Source of the DNA: Neocallimastix lanati (nom. inval.)
Taxonomy: Eukaryota > Neocallimastigomycota > Neocallimastigomycetes > Neocallimastigales > Neocallimastigaceae
Direction: 5' to 3'
Length of the DNA: 15,682 nucleotides
Assembly: GCA_016946835.1 (NCBI GenBank)
Contig: JACVTC010000604.1
Location: 1-15,682, forward strand
The translations under genes and the position numbers were made by a program. Below the pieces are notes generated by a model. The model worked only from the letters and a program-made list of their open reading frames with translations, did no database searches and was not told the origin of the DNA. Positions 1 to 9,164 of the stretch are shown piece after piece (the stretch's first letter is position 1; every line of letters begins with the position of its first letter).

Positions 1-53
1 AGACCACTGAGACCGAAACTACTAATTCCGAAGCTACTGTTACTGAAGTGTAA
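1..53 (+). CDS. 3' end of a Thr/Glu-rich protein gene (partial)
   Basis: Reading from base 3, sixteen codons lead to TAA at 51-53 and give a Thr/Glu/Ala/Val-rich C-terminus ending in EATVTEV. The composition is clearly coding-like: it is far richer in G+C than the A+T desert that begins at once after the stop. The TETE/TEV wording resembles the Thr/Glu stretch in the 926-residue protein at 5446-8226 (residues about 330-380), so the truncated gene may encode a related secreted protein with an acidic Thr-rich stalk. That relation is inference from composition only. The 5' part lies outside the window, so no domain can be named. Transcription would end in the T-rich DNA to the right. Confidence 0.6.
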   Translation, partial: TTETETTNSEATVTEV

Positions 54-55
54 CT

Positions 56-57
<2 letters not shown>

Positions 58-91
<34 letters not shown>
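58..91. repeat. 34-base T homopolymer
   Basis: An uninterrupted T run starts four bases after the stop codon of the partial gene. Such runs are common through this window. Length in the assembly may be unreliable. Confidence 0.9.
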
Positions 92-92
<1 letters not shown>

Positions 93-852
93 TTTTAAAA
101 TAAATTTGAGTATAATTAAAATAATTATTTATAAAATAAAATTTATTTGTAAATATATATAAATTTACATTATTATAAAGTTGTGCTAAAAGTGTAGATG
201 ATGCTTTATTAACAGTTAAGAGATTAAAGAATGTTAAGAAGATGCGATTAATTAATATATACATTATTGTTATTATTTATTATAGTTTATAATAATATAA
301 AATAAAAATATTAAATATTATATTATGTTCATTTAAAAAATTAATAAAATTTTTATATTTCTTACCTTTTTTTTTTTTTTTAATATATAATTTTAAAAAT
401 TCTCGAAGAAAATTAGTTGAAGTTTCTTTTAACAAAAGGATATTGATGATTTAGCCTCCTTAATTGATTTTAATACAATGTAATTTATTATTTTTTTTAA
501 ATTGTTGTTTAACAATAATATCTGGTTTATAAGAGATTTTTTATAATAAAAATATATTATTAAAATAACAATTATAATTTTTTTTTTTTTTTTTTTTTTT
601 TTTTATTATGAATAATTAGAACAATTCTAAACTGTGATTACAATGATGATTTAGACTATTATTCTTCATTATAGAACTTAAATGAATTGTAATTATCACA
701 GATTTAAATTTAATTATATAAATTTTAATTTTATTATATATTACTAAATTATTATTAATATTAATAAAATTTAATGTATGAGTATATTTTTAAATAATTA
801 AAAAAAAAATATAATTAATGATAATATATTTAAACTATGTTTTTATTTTTAG
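92..852. other. A+T-rich spacer
   Basis: No convincing gene is present. The stretch contains long T runs (for example 579-604). Two small less A+T-rich islands stand out. At 179-292 a short open frame on the plus strand reads AKSVDDALLTVKRLKNVKK without a start codon at its head, and could be an exon relic. At 403-470 there is another short coding-like patch. Neither can be assigned. Confidence 0.5.
632..701. repeat. Imperfect inverted repeat (hairpin)
   Basis: Arm 632-644 (ctgtgattacaat) pairs with 686-701 (attgtaattatcacag) apart from a three-base bulge, with a loop of about 41 bases. It is a small isolated palindrome. A decayed miniature element is possible, but nothing else supports that. 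Confidence 0.45.
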
Positions 853-1128
853 GACTTTATAATAAATTTTTTTCATAAAAAAAGATCTCTTGATAGTTAT
901 TACGTTTTAAAAACCTTCACGAAGGTTACTAACATCAAAACATTGTATGTAAATAAATTATTTACAAAGACCAACAGTTTACCAACTGATTCTATCAAGA
1001 AATGTGGAGAAGGAGTTAGCTATTGTAGAGATGGATGCTGTTGCAGTAAGTATGGTTACAGTGGAAAGTCCGATGACTACTATAAACTTAGCAAAGATTA
1101 TCAATCTGAATTGGGACTTCATAAATAA
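853..1128 (+). pseudogene. Decayed CBM18 (hevein-like chitin-binding) fragment
   Basis: An open frame runs from 853 to TAA at 1126-1128 but has no in-frame ATG. Its C-terminal 40 residues copy the CBM18 pattern: KCGEGVSYCRDGCCCSKYGY, then GKS, a DYY and QSE. The intact module needs eight paired cysteines. Here the positions expected in GYCG, DYC, GC-Q and the final C read Ser, Tyr, Tyr and His, so the disulfide core is gone, and an extra Cys sits in the GCCC run. The frame begins directly after TTTTTATTTTTAG (ending 852), which looks like a 3' splice site, so this may be the last exon of a former gene. It is related by family to the CBM18 at 5506-5625. Dead exon is most likely; a diverged living exon cannot be excluded. 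Confidence 0.6.
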
Positions 1129-1470
1129 TTTTATAATTTAAATTACGCTCATATGCACACACACAAAAAATAAAGAAGAAATTAAATACTATAATTTTTA
1201 ATATATGAAATTTAAATACAAGAAAAGTAAGAAAAATATGATATTTAGAAATGAAAACAAAATTAGAATTTTTTTTTTTTTTAAATATATTAACAATTTT
1301 ACAGACGATATTATCAAAAAATTTTAAATAAAGCTCATGTTTAGGACATTAAATATAATAATAAAAAAAAAAAAATGAAATGACTTTTGGAATCTATATA
1401 TAAGCTACATCAATTATTAAACCAAAGAACATTATAACTCCATGAGTGTATGTAAATCCTATATTTCATC
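1129..1470. other. A+T-rich spacer
   Basis: This is low-complexity sequence with T and A runs. I see no gene in it. A TATATATAAG string at about 1396-1405 resembles a TATA box but no intact gene follows. Confidence 0.5.
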
Positions 1471-1703
1471 ATGGCTAAAAATCATCTACCAAATAGTAAT
1501 CGATATACATATCTTGGGATAACTTTCATTGAATCAAATCATTAAGCTTAAAGTCCATTATTGCTAAAATGAATAGTAAAATAAATTTAATGGTTAACTT
1601 TTTCCTTGGTTTTTTTAATCAAAAGAAATTTTTCCTTTTTACTTTAAAATTCATATCTTTGATTCCTTTGTTAGGAGGGGTCGTCCTCGAGACTTATAAT
1701 GTA
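1471..1703 (+). mobile_element. Relic of LINE reverse transcriptase, thumb region
   Basis: Translation from 1471 gives LPNSNRYTYLGITF, then after a one-base shift LKSIIAKMNSKI. This matches, in order, the region after the catalytic motif in the larger LINE of this window (12605-12720), which reads LPKANCYTYLGVPF and LKPIIQRMNNKVR. YLG-x-F is the usual conserved step at the start of the LINE thumb/connection region. Downstream residues to about 1703 drift into Phe-rich sequence that only loosely follows the parent. The piece has at least one frameshift and no 3' tail, so it is an old inactive fragment of the same or a related family. Confidence 0.65.
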
Positions 1704-2786
1704 GTTTTTTTAATATTAACTTTATGTCAATAATTAAAATTTCATTATGCTAACGTAAAAAGAATTGTAATATTATCTAATGTGAATTTTGGTATAACTA
1801 GTGTAGATCAATATATATTAAATTAATAAATTTTAATGTAGTTTAATCAATATTTAATTTATGAAGTGTAATATATATATTAATTATGTATACAAAAAAA
1901 TTTTAAAAAAATTTTTAAAAAGTTTGCTACATAGAAATAAAAAGAAATAATTGCAAAGTAAAAGCAGACTCATAATATAATTAACATAATAAATATTATA
2001 TGAAAATATTATTTTTACATTTTTTTTTTTTAAAGCATAAAAAACATGAGCTATGGATGCATACATAAATTATTATATATATTAATACTGTAATAAAACA
2101 TAAAAATTTTTTAATAGTAATTTTGTTATAACATTTTTATTTCTTTTAATTATATTATTAATTCTTTTAATTATCTTATTATTATTTTTTATTTATATGA
2201 TTAATATTTTATGATTTCTCTTAATTATATTATTATTATTATTATTTTTTTTAAAAAAAATAACCTTTTATTATTTTATTATTTATGGTTTAGTTTTTAG
2301 TTGTGGTACATTAAAAAAAAAAACTTAATTATTATAAAAAATTTTCTTTTTCAAAAATATATATAATTTGTATAAAAATTATTTTCACGAACAAACTTTA
2401 AATATTATTAAATAATTGATATACCTTCCATTCTTTCCATTTCATCTTTATTATATTTACATATTTACACAAAAACTTATTTTTCAGTAATTAAAAATTT
2501 CCATATTTCCAAATTTTATTATTTATTATTTATTATTTATTATTTATTATTATTTATTAAATATTATTTATTATTTATTATTTATTATTTATTATTTGTT
2601 CAGAGATTGTTTATATGAAATTATTTATAAATATTATATGTAATATTTCTTTTTCTGTTATTTTAATTAGTTCATTTGGTCTTTTTTAATACACTTTAGT
2701 ATATTTTATATTTAATTATAAGTAATTTAGGAAATATAAAACTTTTATGAAAACAATAAAAAAAATTATATAATTTATATCTTCAC

Positions 2787-2817
<31 letters not shown>

Positions 2818-2822
2818 CATAG
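1704..2822. other. A+T-rich spacer with simple repeats
   Basis: No gene can be supported. The stretch is mostly TTATTTA-type and homopolymer sequence. A T run at about 2791-2816 ends in ACATAG, a plausible 3' splice site for the short open stretch that follows. Confidence 0.5.
2514..2597. repeat. TTATTTA microsatellite
   Basis: About eleven units of a 7-bp TTATTTA motif occur in a row, with one interruption near 2550-2565. Confidence 0.85.
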
Positions 2823-2869
2823 AATGTTACTCAACAGAAGAGGATGATTTGACATTAACACAAAAATAA
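2823..2869 (+). other. Possible terminal exon (CYSTEEDDLTLTQK, stop)
   Basis: A long pyrimidine tract and ACATAG (ending 2822) are followed by a short stretch with non-random codons reading CYSTEEDDLTLTQK and then TAA at 2867-2869. Composition is less A+T-rich than the flanks. No upstream exon or donor site can be identified, so this may equally be a remnant of a decayed gene. The acidic Thr-containing tail recalls the other secreted proteins here, but it is too short to assign. Confidence 0.2.
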
Positions 2870-3172
2870 GTAATAATTATATTATTTAATACAACATTAT
2901 ATTTAATTAAACACATTACTATTACTAATATTACTAATATTACTAATAATACTATTCAGTATGATATTAATTAATAGAAGAAATGTGTATTTTTTTTTTA
3001 TTTTATTAATTGACAATATAACAATATACAACAATAAAAAATACAACAATAAAAAACAAAAAGGCTGAATTATAAAGTTGTACAATACTTCTTAATTATT
3101 TTCCATATTAAAAGTTTTTTTTTTTTTTTTTACAAAAAATAAATGAAAATTATTATTTAATAATTAATACAT

Positions 3173-3258
3173 TTCTTTTTTTCTTTTTTTTTTTTTTTTT
3201 CCTTTTTTTTTCTTTTTTTTTTTTCCTTTTTCTTTCTTTTTTTTTTTTTTTTTTTTTT
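3173..3258. repeat. Polypyrimidine (T-rich, some C) tract
   Basis: Nearly uninterrupted T with scattered single or paired C residues on the plus strand. It is a simple-sequence tract. Confidence 0.85.
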
Positions 3259-3420
3259 AATAGAAAAGCCTAATAATTTCAAATATTATTTACATAATAA
3301 ATATGTACAATATAATGATAGATAAATTTTATAATGATGTAAATTTTATAATGATAATAGTACTTATTATTTATTCAATTATTAATTATTATTTATTGAA
3401 TGATTATTTATTTAACTATT

Positions 3421-3568
3421 AATAATTATTTATTCAATTATTATTTATTTAACTATTAATAGTTATTTATTCAATTATTATTTATTTAACTATTAATAGT
3501 TATTTATTCAATTATTATTTATTTAACTATTAATAATTGTTTATTCAATTATTATTTATTTAATTATT
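3421..3568. repeat. 37-bp tandem repeat, four copies
   Basis: Units begin at 3421, 3458, 3495 and 3532. Copies two and three are identical; the others differ at one to a few bases. Units are directly adjacent with no spacers. A more diverged partial copy precedes them at about 3370-3420. Confidence 0.85.
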
Positions 3569-4680
3569 ATTTATTTAATTATTATTTATTAATTAATTAA
3601 TTATTATTTATTTATTTATTTTTAATTATATAATTAATAATATTTCATTTCATTTTATTTTATACATTATTCATAATTAAAATAATAATATTCCATTTTC
3701 ATTTATTTAATTATTTTAATTTATTTAATTAAATTTAAATAAAATTTATTTAATTTTTATTTTGAATTTTCCATTTAATTTATATTTAATTTTTAATTTC
3801 ACAAAATCAAAAAGAAAAAAGTTTATTTATTATAATTTTATTAATTTCTTTAATTCTCCTTTATTAAAAAATTTTTATTCGAAGATTTATAAATTTATTT
3901 TGATTTTAGTCATAAAATTTAATAAATATAAAAAAATTAATTAAAGATGATCATTATTTTATTTCATAATAGTATTATTTTATATAGTATTAAATTATTT
4001 CATATAGTATTCATTATTTCATAATAGTATTCATTATTTTATAGTTATTATATCTATTTTTTTATCTAATTAGAATAATTATAATTTTTATAATTTTTAT
4101 AAATTTTTTATACATTTCAAAAAATGTTTTTAATAAATTTGTGTAAGGTATAATATATCCTAATATAGTAAATTTTAAACAATAATAAAAATTATAACAG
4201 AAAAAATAAAAAAAAAAAAAAAGAATTTAATAAATAGTAAATTTAATTAATAGTAAATTTAATAAATATTAATAATAAATAAAAGTAATGGAAAATAAAT
4301 ATTAAGATATAATAAAATAATAAAGATAAAATAATTAAAATAGAATTAAAATATCAATAATTAATATTAAATATAAAAATAAAATAATTAAAGAAAAAAA
4401 TAAAAGAATAATAAAAAATAAAAATAATTAAAAAATAAAAAAATAAAAATAAAATAATAAAAAAAATAAAGAATAATAAAAAATAATATGATAATAAAAA
4501 AAATAAAGAATAATAAAAAAATAAATGATAATAAAAATAAAGAATAATCAATAATAAATATTAAGATATAAAAGTTCATTATAATTTTTTTTTTAATCTA
4601 AATGTAAAATAATATAAATAAAAAATTAATTAAAAAAAAAAATGAAATGAAAAAATATTAATTTTTTTAAAAAAATTAAT

Positions 4681-4748
4681 TAAATTGCCGTTTTTTTTTT
4701 TTTTTGGTCAAATATTACCGCTATTTAATTTAATTATTTCTTTTTTTA

Positions 4749-4781
<33 letters not shown>

Positions 4782-4790
4782 CGGCATTTA
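4681..4790. promoter_or_regulatory. Candidate upstream element: GCCGT/ACGGC inverted repeat
   Basis: TAAATTGCCGT (4681-4691) is almost the exact reverse complement of ACGGCATTTA (4781-4790), with one extra T in the first arm. Long T runs and one ATTACCGC patch lie between them. CG-containing motifs are very rare in the surrounding spacer, and this group sits about 100-210 bases upstream of a TATA box. A binding site for transcription factors of the main gene is a guess from position and base composition. Confidence 0.3.
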
Positions 4791-4894
4791 ATTCTGTAAA
4801 AAGATAGATGTCATTATTTTTCAATATAGCAAAAAAAAAAAAAAAAAAAAAGGAAATATGTATTTCTATTATCTTTATTGTATTTTTAAGAAAG

Positions 4895-4903
4895 TATATA
4901 AAG
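4895..4903 (+). promoter_or_regulatory. Candidate TATA box of the adhesin gene
   Basis: TATATAAAG is followed after about 20-30 bases by a less A+T-biased patch (ATTCGCTTTAGTTTTAG, about 4911-4927), where transcription could start. It is the best core-promoter match upstream of the start codon at 5446. It implies a leader of about 500 bases, which may include an intron that I cannot define. In DNA this rich in A+T, chance TATA matches are frequent. Confidence 0.35.
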
Positions 4904-5445
4904 ATCAAAGATTCGCTTTAGTTTTAGTAAACCAAATTAAAAAAATATTAAATATTAAATCCAATAAAAAATATAAAATTTTAATATATTAAATTATAAA
5001 TTATATAAATAAATATTATTATAATAATAAATTATATTATTAGAAAATATAGTTATTATTAAAATAATAGTTTATGTTTTAAAAAAAAAATAAAAAAAAA
5101 AAATTTATTTTTGTAAATAAATTGTATATAAAATTATAATTATATTTATTTATTTTTATTTATTATAAAAAAAAAGAACTTTTAATTATTTTTATTTATT
5201 AAAAACAAAAATCTTTTAATATATTACTGTTATTTGTTTAATATAATAATATAATATCAATTATTTTAATTTATTAATATTAATATCCATAAAATAATAA
5301 AAATAAAAATTTAAAATAAAATAATAATATAATATAAAATATAATATAAAATAACATAAAATAAAATTAGAAACTTAATTAAAAATATAAAATAAAATAA
5401 AATAAAATTAGAAATTAAAATAAAAATTATAAAATAAAAGAAAAA
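4904..5445 (+). other. A+T-rich leader of the adhesin gene
   Basis: This stretch consists of AATAAA/AATATT-like low-complexity sequence ending in AAAGAAAAA just before the start codon. No upstream open frame of note and no clear GT-AG intron could be fixed by eye. Confidence 0.4.
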
Positions 5446-8226
5446 ATGATGAAAAATACTTTATATTTATTCGTTACTTTATTACTTTTAACTTTAGCTA
5501 CTGCTAATAGATGTGGTAAAGAATATGGTTATTGTCCAGATGGCCAATGCTGTAGTAAGCATGGCTATTGTGGTAAATCCGAACCTTATTGTGGAAGAGG
5601 TTGCCAATCTGATTTTGGTTATTGTAATAATAGAAAGACTAACCCTGTTAAGAAAGTCGTCAAAACTAAGACTGTTATTAAATATGCTTCTAAAGTTAAG
5701 ATTTCTCCAGCTACTGAAGAAGTTGATTTCTCTAAAAAACTTATAAGTAAAATTGATTATTTTGTTGATGATGAAGAAATTAAATCTAAAGTTAAAACTT
5801 CAGCTGCTGATAAGATTGAGGAAGAGAGTGAAGAAGAAGAAGTAGTTTTAGACGCTTCTGAAACTAAGGTTGATGAAGAAGAAGATTCTGGATATGAAGA
5901 AGAAGCTGGTGAAAGTGAAAGCAACAAGACTAATGCTAATGAAATTAGTGAAGAAGAAGAAGAAGAAGTAGTTTTAGATGCTTCTGAAACTAAGGTTGAT
6001 GAAGAAGAAGATTCTGGATATGAAGATGAAGCTGGTGAAAATGAAAGTAATAAGACTAATGCTAATGAAATTAGTGAAGAAGAAAATGAAGCTGCTGCTA
6101 CTGGTATTAATGAAGTTGAAACTGATGCTGAAATTGGAGAAGAAGAAGATAATAAGACTAATGCTAATGAAATTAGTGAAGAAGAAAGTGAAGCTGCTGC
6201 TACTGATATTAATGAAGTTGAAACTGATGCTGAAATTGGAGAAGAAGAAGATAATAAAACTAATGCAAATGAAATTAGTGAAGAAGAAAGTGAAGCTTCT
6301 GCCACTGGTATTAGTGAAGTTGAAACTGAAATTAACGATGGCAATGATGGTATGAGTAATTCAAATGAAATAACTGAAGATGATTCATACAAAATTATTG
6401 ATGATGAAGTAAATAATGAAATAAATGATGAAATAGTAACTGAAACTGAAACTGGATCAGATAGTGAAGATGAAACTGAAACTCCATTCGATGGTGAAGT
6501 TACTGAAGTTACTGAAACAGAAACAATTCCAGATGCTGAAGAAGTTACTATTACCGAATATATTACTGAAACTGAAACTCTTGAAATTACTACTGATGTT
6601 TATTCTGTTCCAACTGCTTCTACTAAGATGGTTCCTACTTCAGTTGTAACTGTTACTTCTACTGTAATAATTCCAAAAATTATTACCACTGAAGAAGTTT
6701 CATCCTCTGAAGTTATTGTTCCAACTACTACTAAACAACCTCCAATGATTTCTACTAAGCAACCACCAACTCTTACTACCAAGGGACTTCCAACCATTAC
6801 TAAGCAACCACCAGTTCTTACTACCAAGGGACTTCCAACCATTACTAAGCAACCACCAGTTCTTACTACCAAGGGACTTCCAACCATTACTAAACAACCA
6901 CCAGTTCTTACTACCAAGGGACTTCCAACCATTACTAAACAACCACCAGTTCTTACTACCAAGGGACTTCCAACCATTACTAAACAACCACCAGTTCTTA
7001 CTACCAAGGGACTTCCAACCATTACTAAACAACCACCAGTTCTTACTACCAAGGGACTTCCAACCATTACTAAGCAACCACCAGTTCTTACTACCAAGGG
7101 ACTTCCAACCATTACTAAGCAACCACCAACTGTTGGTACTAAAGGTCTTCCAACTATTACTAAGCAACCACCAACTCTTAGTACCAAGGGACTTCCAACT
7201 ATTATAACTATTAGAGCTACTAAAACAATCCCAATTGTTTCAAAGCAAGTTCCAACTTCAACTCCAGTTTCTACTATTGAAGAAGAAGATATTGAGACTC
7301 CAGTTGAATTAACTGAAACTTCTACTGTTCCAGTTGCTACTGCCACAACTACCACCACTACTACTCAAACCCAAGCTCCTTCTGGTGAATGTTCTACCGA
7401 AATTTTCGGTATGGCTCAATCATTCAATGCTTTCTTCTTTGAAGATTTCACTGGTATCAGTTCTGATGTTCAAGGTAGATTAGCTGCTAAGGGTGCTGTT
7501 GATATTAGTGGAGGTTACCAAAGTGGTGCTTACACCTATGACCCAGTTGCTCACAGCAAAATTTCTAATCATAATTGTGATGATGATCATATGAAGGGTG
7601 ATGTTCAATTTGCTATTGTTGCTGGCTCTGTTAAGTTCCATGATAATGGTGAAATTCTTAATGGTGGTGTTGCTTATCAAGATAGTGTTGATATTCCATC
7701 TACTATTAAAGAAACCATTGAAGGACATAACTGCTCAATTGAACAAACTTCTTTCATTGATTTTGAAAAAGAAAAACAATCTTTAACAGCTCTTTCACAA
7801 AAGGTTGGAAATATGAATGAAAATGCTAAGGTTACTAAGGAATCTGGTAGACTTGTCGTTGATTTAGTTCCAGGTCAAAAGATATTTGTTATTACTATTG
7901 AAAACCTTAGTCAAATTCAAGAAATTGTAATTAATGAAAATGGAGTTAATATCGATGAGATTACTATCGTTTTCAACATTACATCTGACAATGTTACTTT
8001 CACTGGATTTGATACTTCAAAGTTACATCAATATGATACCAGAATTCTTTGGAATGCTCCAAATGCCAAGAAGATCGAAATTAAAAACTTCAGAATTGAA
8101 GGTTCTCTTCTTGCTCCATTTGCTGATATTGAAGGTAATAATGGAAATATTCAAGGACAAATGATTGCTAACAGTTTCAAGGGTAATCTTGAAATTGACT
8201 GGGTTCCATTCTATGGATGTCTTTAA
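5446..8226 (+). CDS. Secreted chitin-binding adhesin-like protein (CBM18 + repeats + choice-of-anchor A-like domain)
   Basis: The 926-residue product starts with a signal peptide (1-20, cleavage likely after ATA). One CBM18 follows (C23, C30, C35, C36, C42, C49, C53, C60: all eight cysteines). Hevein's sugar contacts correspond to S37, H39, Y41 and Y48, so one aromatic is replaced by His. Residues about 131-295 are acidic repeats; 300-430 are Thr/Glu/Val-rich; 437-586 are ten 15-residue TKQPP units; about 650-926 resemble the choice-of-anchor A domain. Its hallmarks here are FNAFFFEDF, SDVQGRLAAKGAV, VGNM, ILWNAPNA, GSLLAPFADI and GNIQGQMIANS. No transmembrane or GPI tail is visible. I infer wall or chitin attachment by the N-terminus, a glycosylated stalk and adhesion by the C-terminus. 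The gene stands alone, TATA-like box upstream. A second ATG overlaps codon 2, so the start is uncertain by one residue. TAA stop. Confidence 0.9.
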   Translation: MMKNTLYLFVTLLLLTLATANRCGKEYGYCPDGQCCSKHGYCGKSEPYCGRGCQSDFGYCNNRKTNPVKKVVKTKTVIKYASKVKISPATEEVDFSKKLISKIDYFVDDEEIKSKVKTSAADKIEEESEEEEVVLDASETKVDEEEDSGYEEEAGESESNKTNANEISEEEEEEVVLDASETKVDEEEDSGYEDEAGENESNKTNANEISEEENEAAATGINEVETDAEIGEEEDNKTNANEISEEESEAAATDINEVETDAEIGEEEDNKTNANEISEEESEASATGISEVETEINDGNDGMSNSNEITEDDSYKIIDDEVNNEINDEIVTETETGSDSEDETETPFDGEVTEVTETETIPDAEEVTITEYITETETLEITTDVYSVPTASTKMVPTSVVTVTSTVIIPKIITTEEVSSSEVIVPTTTKQPPMISTKQPPTLTTKGLPTITKQPPVLTTKGLPTITKQPPVLTTKGLPTITKQPPVLTTKGLPTITKQPPVLTTKGLPTITKQPPVLTTKGLPTITKQPPVLTTKGLPTITKQPPVLTTKGLPTITKQPPTVGTKGLPTITKQPPTLSTKGLPTIITIRATKTIPIVSKQVPTSTPVSTIEEEDIETPVELTETSTVPVATATTTTTTTQTQAPSGECSTEIFGMAQSFNAFFFEDFTGISSDVQGRLAAKGAVDISGGYQSGAYTYDPVAHSKISNHNCDDDHMKGDVQFAIVAGSVKFHDNGEILNGGVAYQDSVDIPSTIKETIEGHNCSIEQTSFIDFEKEKQSLTALSQKVGNMNENAKVTKESGRLVVDLVPGQKIFVITIENLSQIQEIVINENGVNIDEITIVFNITSDNVTFTGFDTSKLHQYDTRILWNAPNAKKIEIKNFRIEGSLLAPFADIEGNNGNIQGQMIANSFKGNLEIDWVPFYGCL
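5836..6330 (+). repeat. Acidic in-gene repeats (2 x 126 bp, then about 2.4 x 102 bp)
   Basis: Two 42-residue units (5836-5961 and 5962-6087) share VVLDASETKVDEEEDSGYE. They are followed by 34-residue units at 6085-6186, 6187-6288 and a partial one from 6289, which share NEVETDAEIGEEED. Both unit types end in NKTNANEISEEE, which carries an Asn-glycosylation sequon. The shared end suggests one repeat type grew out of the other by in-frame duplication. The result is a highly negative, probably extended segment. Confidence 0.85.
6754..7203 (+). repeat. 45-bp in-gene tandem repeat, ten units (TKQPPxLTTKGLPTI)
   Basis: Ten directly joined units each encode 15 residues. Seven central ones read TKQPPVLTTKGLPTI; the first has TL, the ninth TVG and the tenth TLS in the variable place. 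A half unit (TKQPPMIS) precedes them. The central units are nearly identical at the DNA level, differing mainly at AAG/AAA in the Lys codon. Pro and Thr richness fits an extended, O-glycosylated stalk. Confidence 0.92.
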
Positions 8227-8245
8227 ATTGGATTTAATATTAAAA

Positions 8246-8251
8246 AATAAA
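8246..8251 (+). terminator. Candidate polyadenylation signal
   Basis: AATAAA lies 20 bases after the TAA stop of the adhesin gene. Further AATAAA copies follow in the same A+T-rich sequence, so the true one cannot be singled out. Confidence 0.35.
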
Positions 8252-9164
8252 GTAAAATAAAATAAAATAAAAATTTTAATTAAAATTAAAATAAAAAAAA
8301 CAATAAAATAAATAAAAATAATTTAAAGGTAAAATAATAATAAAAATAAAAATAAAATAGGATAAAGTATATATATATATATATTAATATATATATATAT
8401 GTAAATATAGAAAATATATATATAAAATTATAAAAAAATATAAATAACATAAAATAAGAAAATATAAATTATTTATACTAATTTAATATAATTTAATATA
8501 TACTGTAAAAAAAAGTATATTAGAAAAATATATATATTTTTCATATTTATTTATAAATCAAGGTTTTATTTTTTTTTTTAAAAAAAAAAAAAAGAAAAAG
8601 AAAAAAAAAAAACTATAAATTAAAAAAAATAATAAATTATAATAGAATAGAAATATAAAAAAATTATATAAAAAACAAAATTTAAAATGTATATTAATAA
8701 ATATATTTTAAATTTTAAAAATAATAATTATATAAAATAGATATAAATATACAAATATAATAATATAAAAAACATAATATTAAAATATAAAAATATATTA
8801 ATAACACACATATATATTAAGAATAATTTAAATTATACTAAATTAAATAAATTATTAGAAATAAAAATAAAATAAAATAAATAAAAAATTAAAAAGTAAA
8901 ATAAATTATATTTAAGAAAAAATTAAATTAATAAATATTATTATTTAAAACAATAAATAAATATTTAAATAAAAAATAAAATAAAATAAAAAATATATAT
9001 TTCATTGTTTTTTTTTTTTTTTTTTTATATTATAATATAAATGTGAAAGAAATAATGATATATATATATATACATAATGCATTATTAATGTAAAAGGTAT
9101 AGTAATTTTTAATTTAAATTTTCATTAAAAATGTAAATTTTAAATAGTATTATATAACCATAAC
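8252..9164. other. A+T-rich spacer
   Basis: I see no gene. The stretch holds a TA dinucleotide tract at about 8368-8400 that can fold on itself, a T/A tract at about 8570-8611, and AAATAA-type repeats. Confidence 0.6.

Larger units (their letters stand above)
2870..4680. other. Long A+T-rich gene desert
   Basis: Apart from simple and tandem repeats I see nothing here. Open frames of about 60 codons on both strands are Asn/Ile/Phe/Lys/Leu-only products of base composition. The section at 4300-4560 is almost purely AATAAA/AAATAA-like repeat. Confidence 0.6.

Noticed and set aside
3421-3568. 37-bp repeats considered as a CRISPR array
   Set aside because: Units are directly adjacent without unique spacers, A+T only, in a eukaryotic context with no cas genes.
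3762-3944. 60-codon open frame
   Set aside because: It starts at TTG, is made of Asn/Lys/Phe/Ile/Leu codons and lies in low-complexity A+T sequence; no motif.
4354-4579. Minus-strand Phe/Leu/Ile/Tyr frames resembling membrane proteins
   Set aside because: They are translations of AATAAA-type simple repeats, which always give Phe/Leu/Tyr on the complement.
5757-6392. Minus-strand 211-codon Ser/Leu-rich frame and plus-strand Lys/Leu-rich frame over the acidic repeats
   Set aside because: Both are shadows of GAA/GAT-rich codons in the real gene.
6600-7358. Long open frames on the minus strand across the TKQPP repeats (252 and 155 codons)
   Set aside because: They are by-products of a stop-free 45-bp repeat read backwards; the plus strand has the signal peptide, domains and codon pattern.
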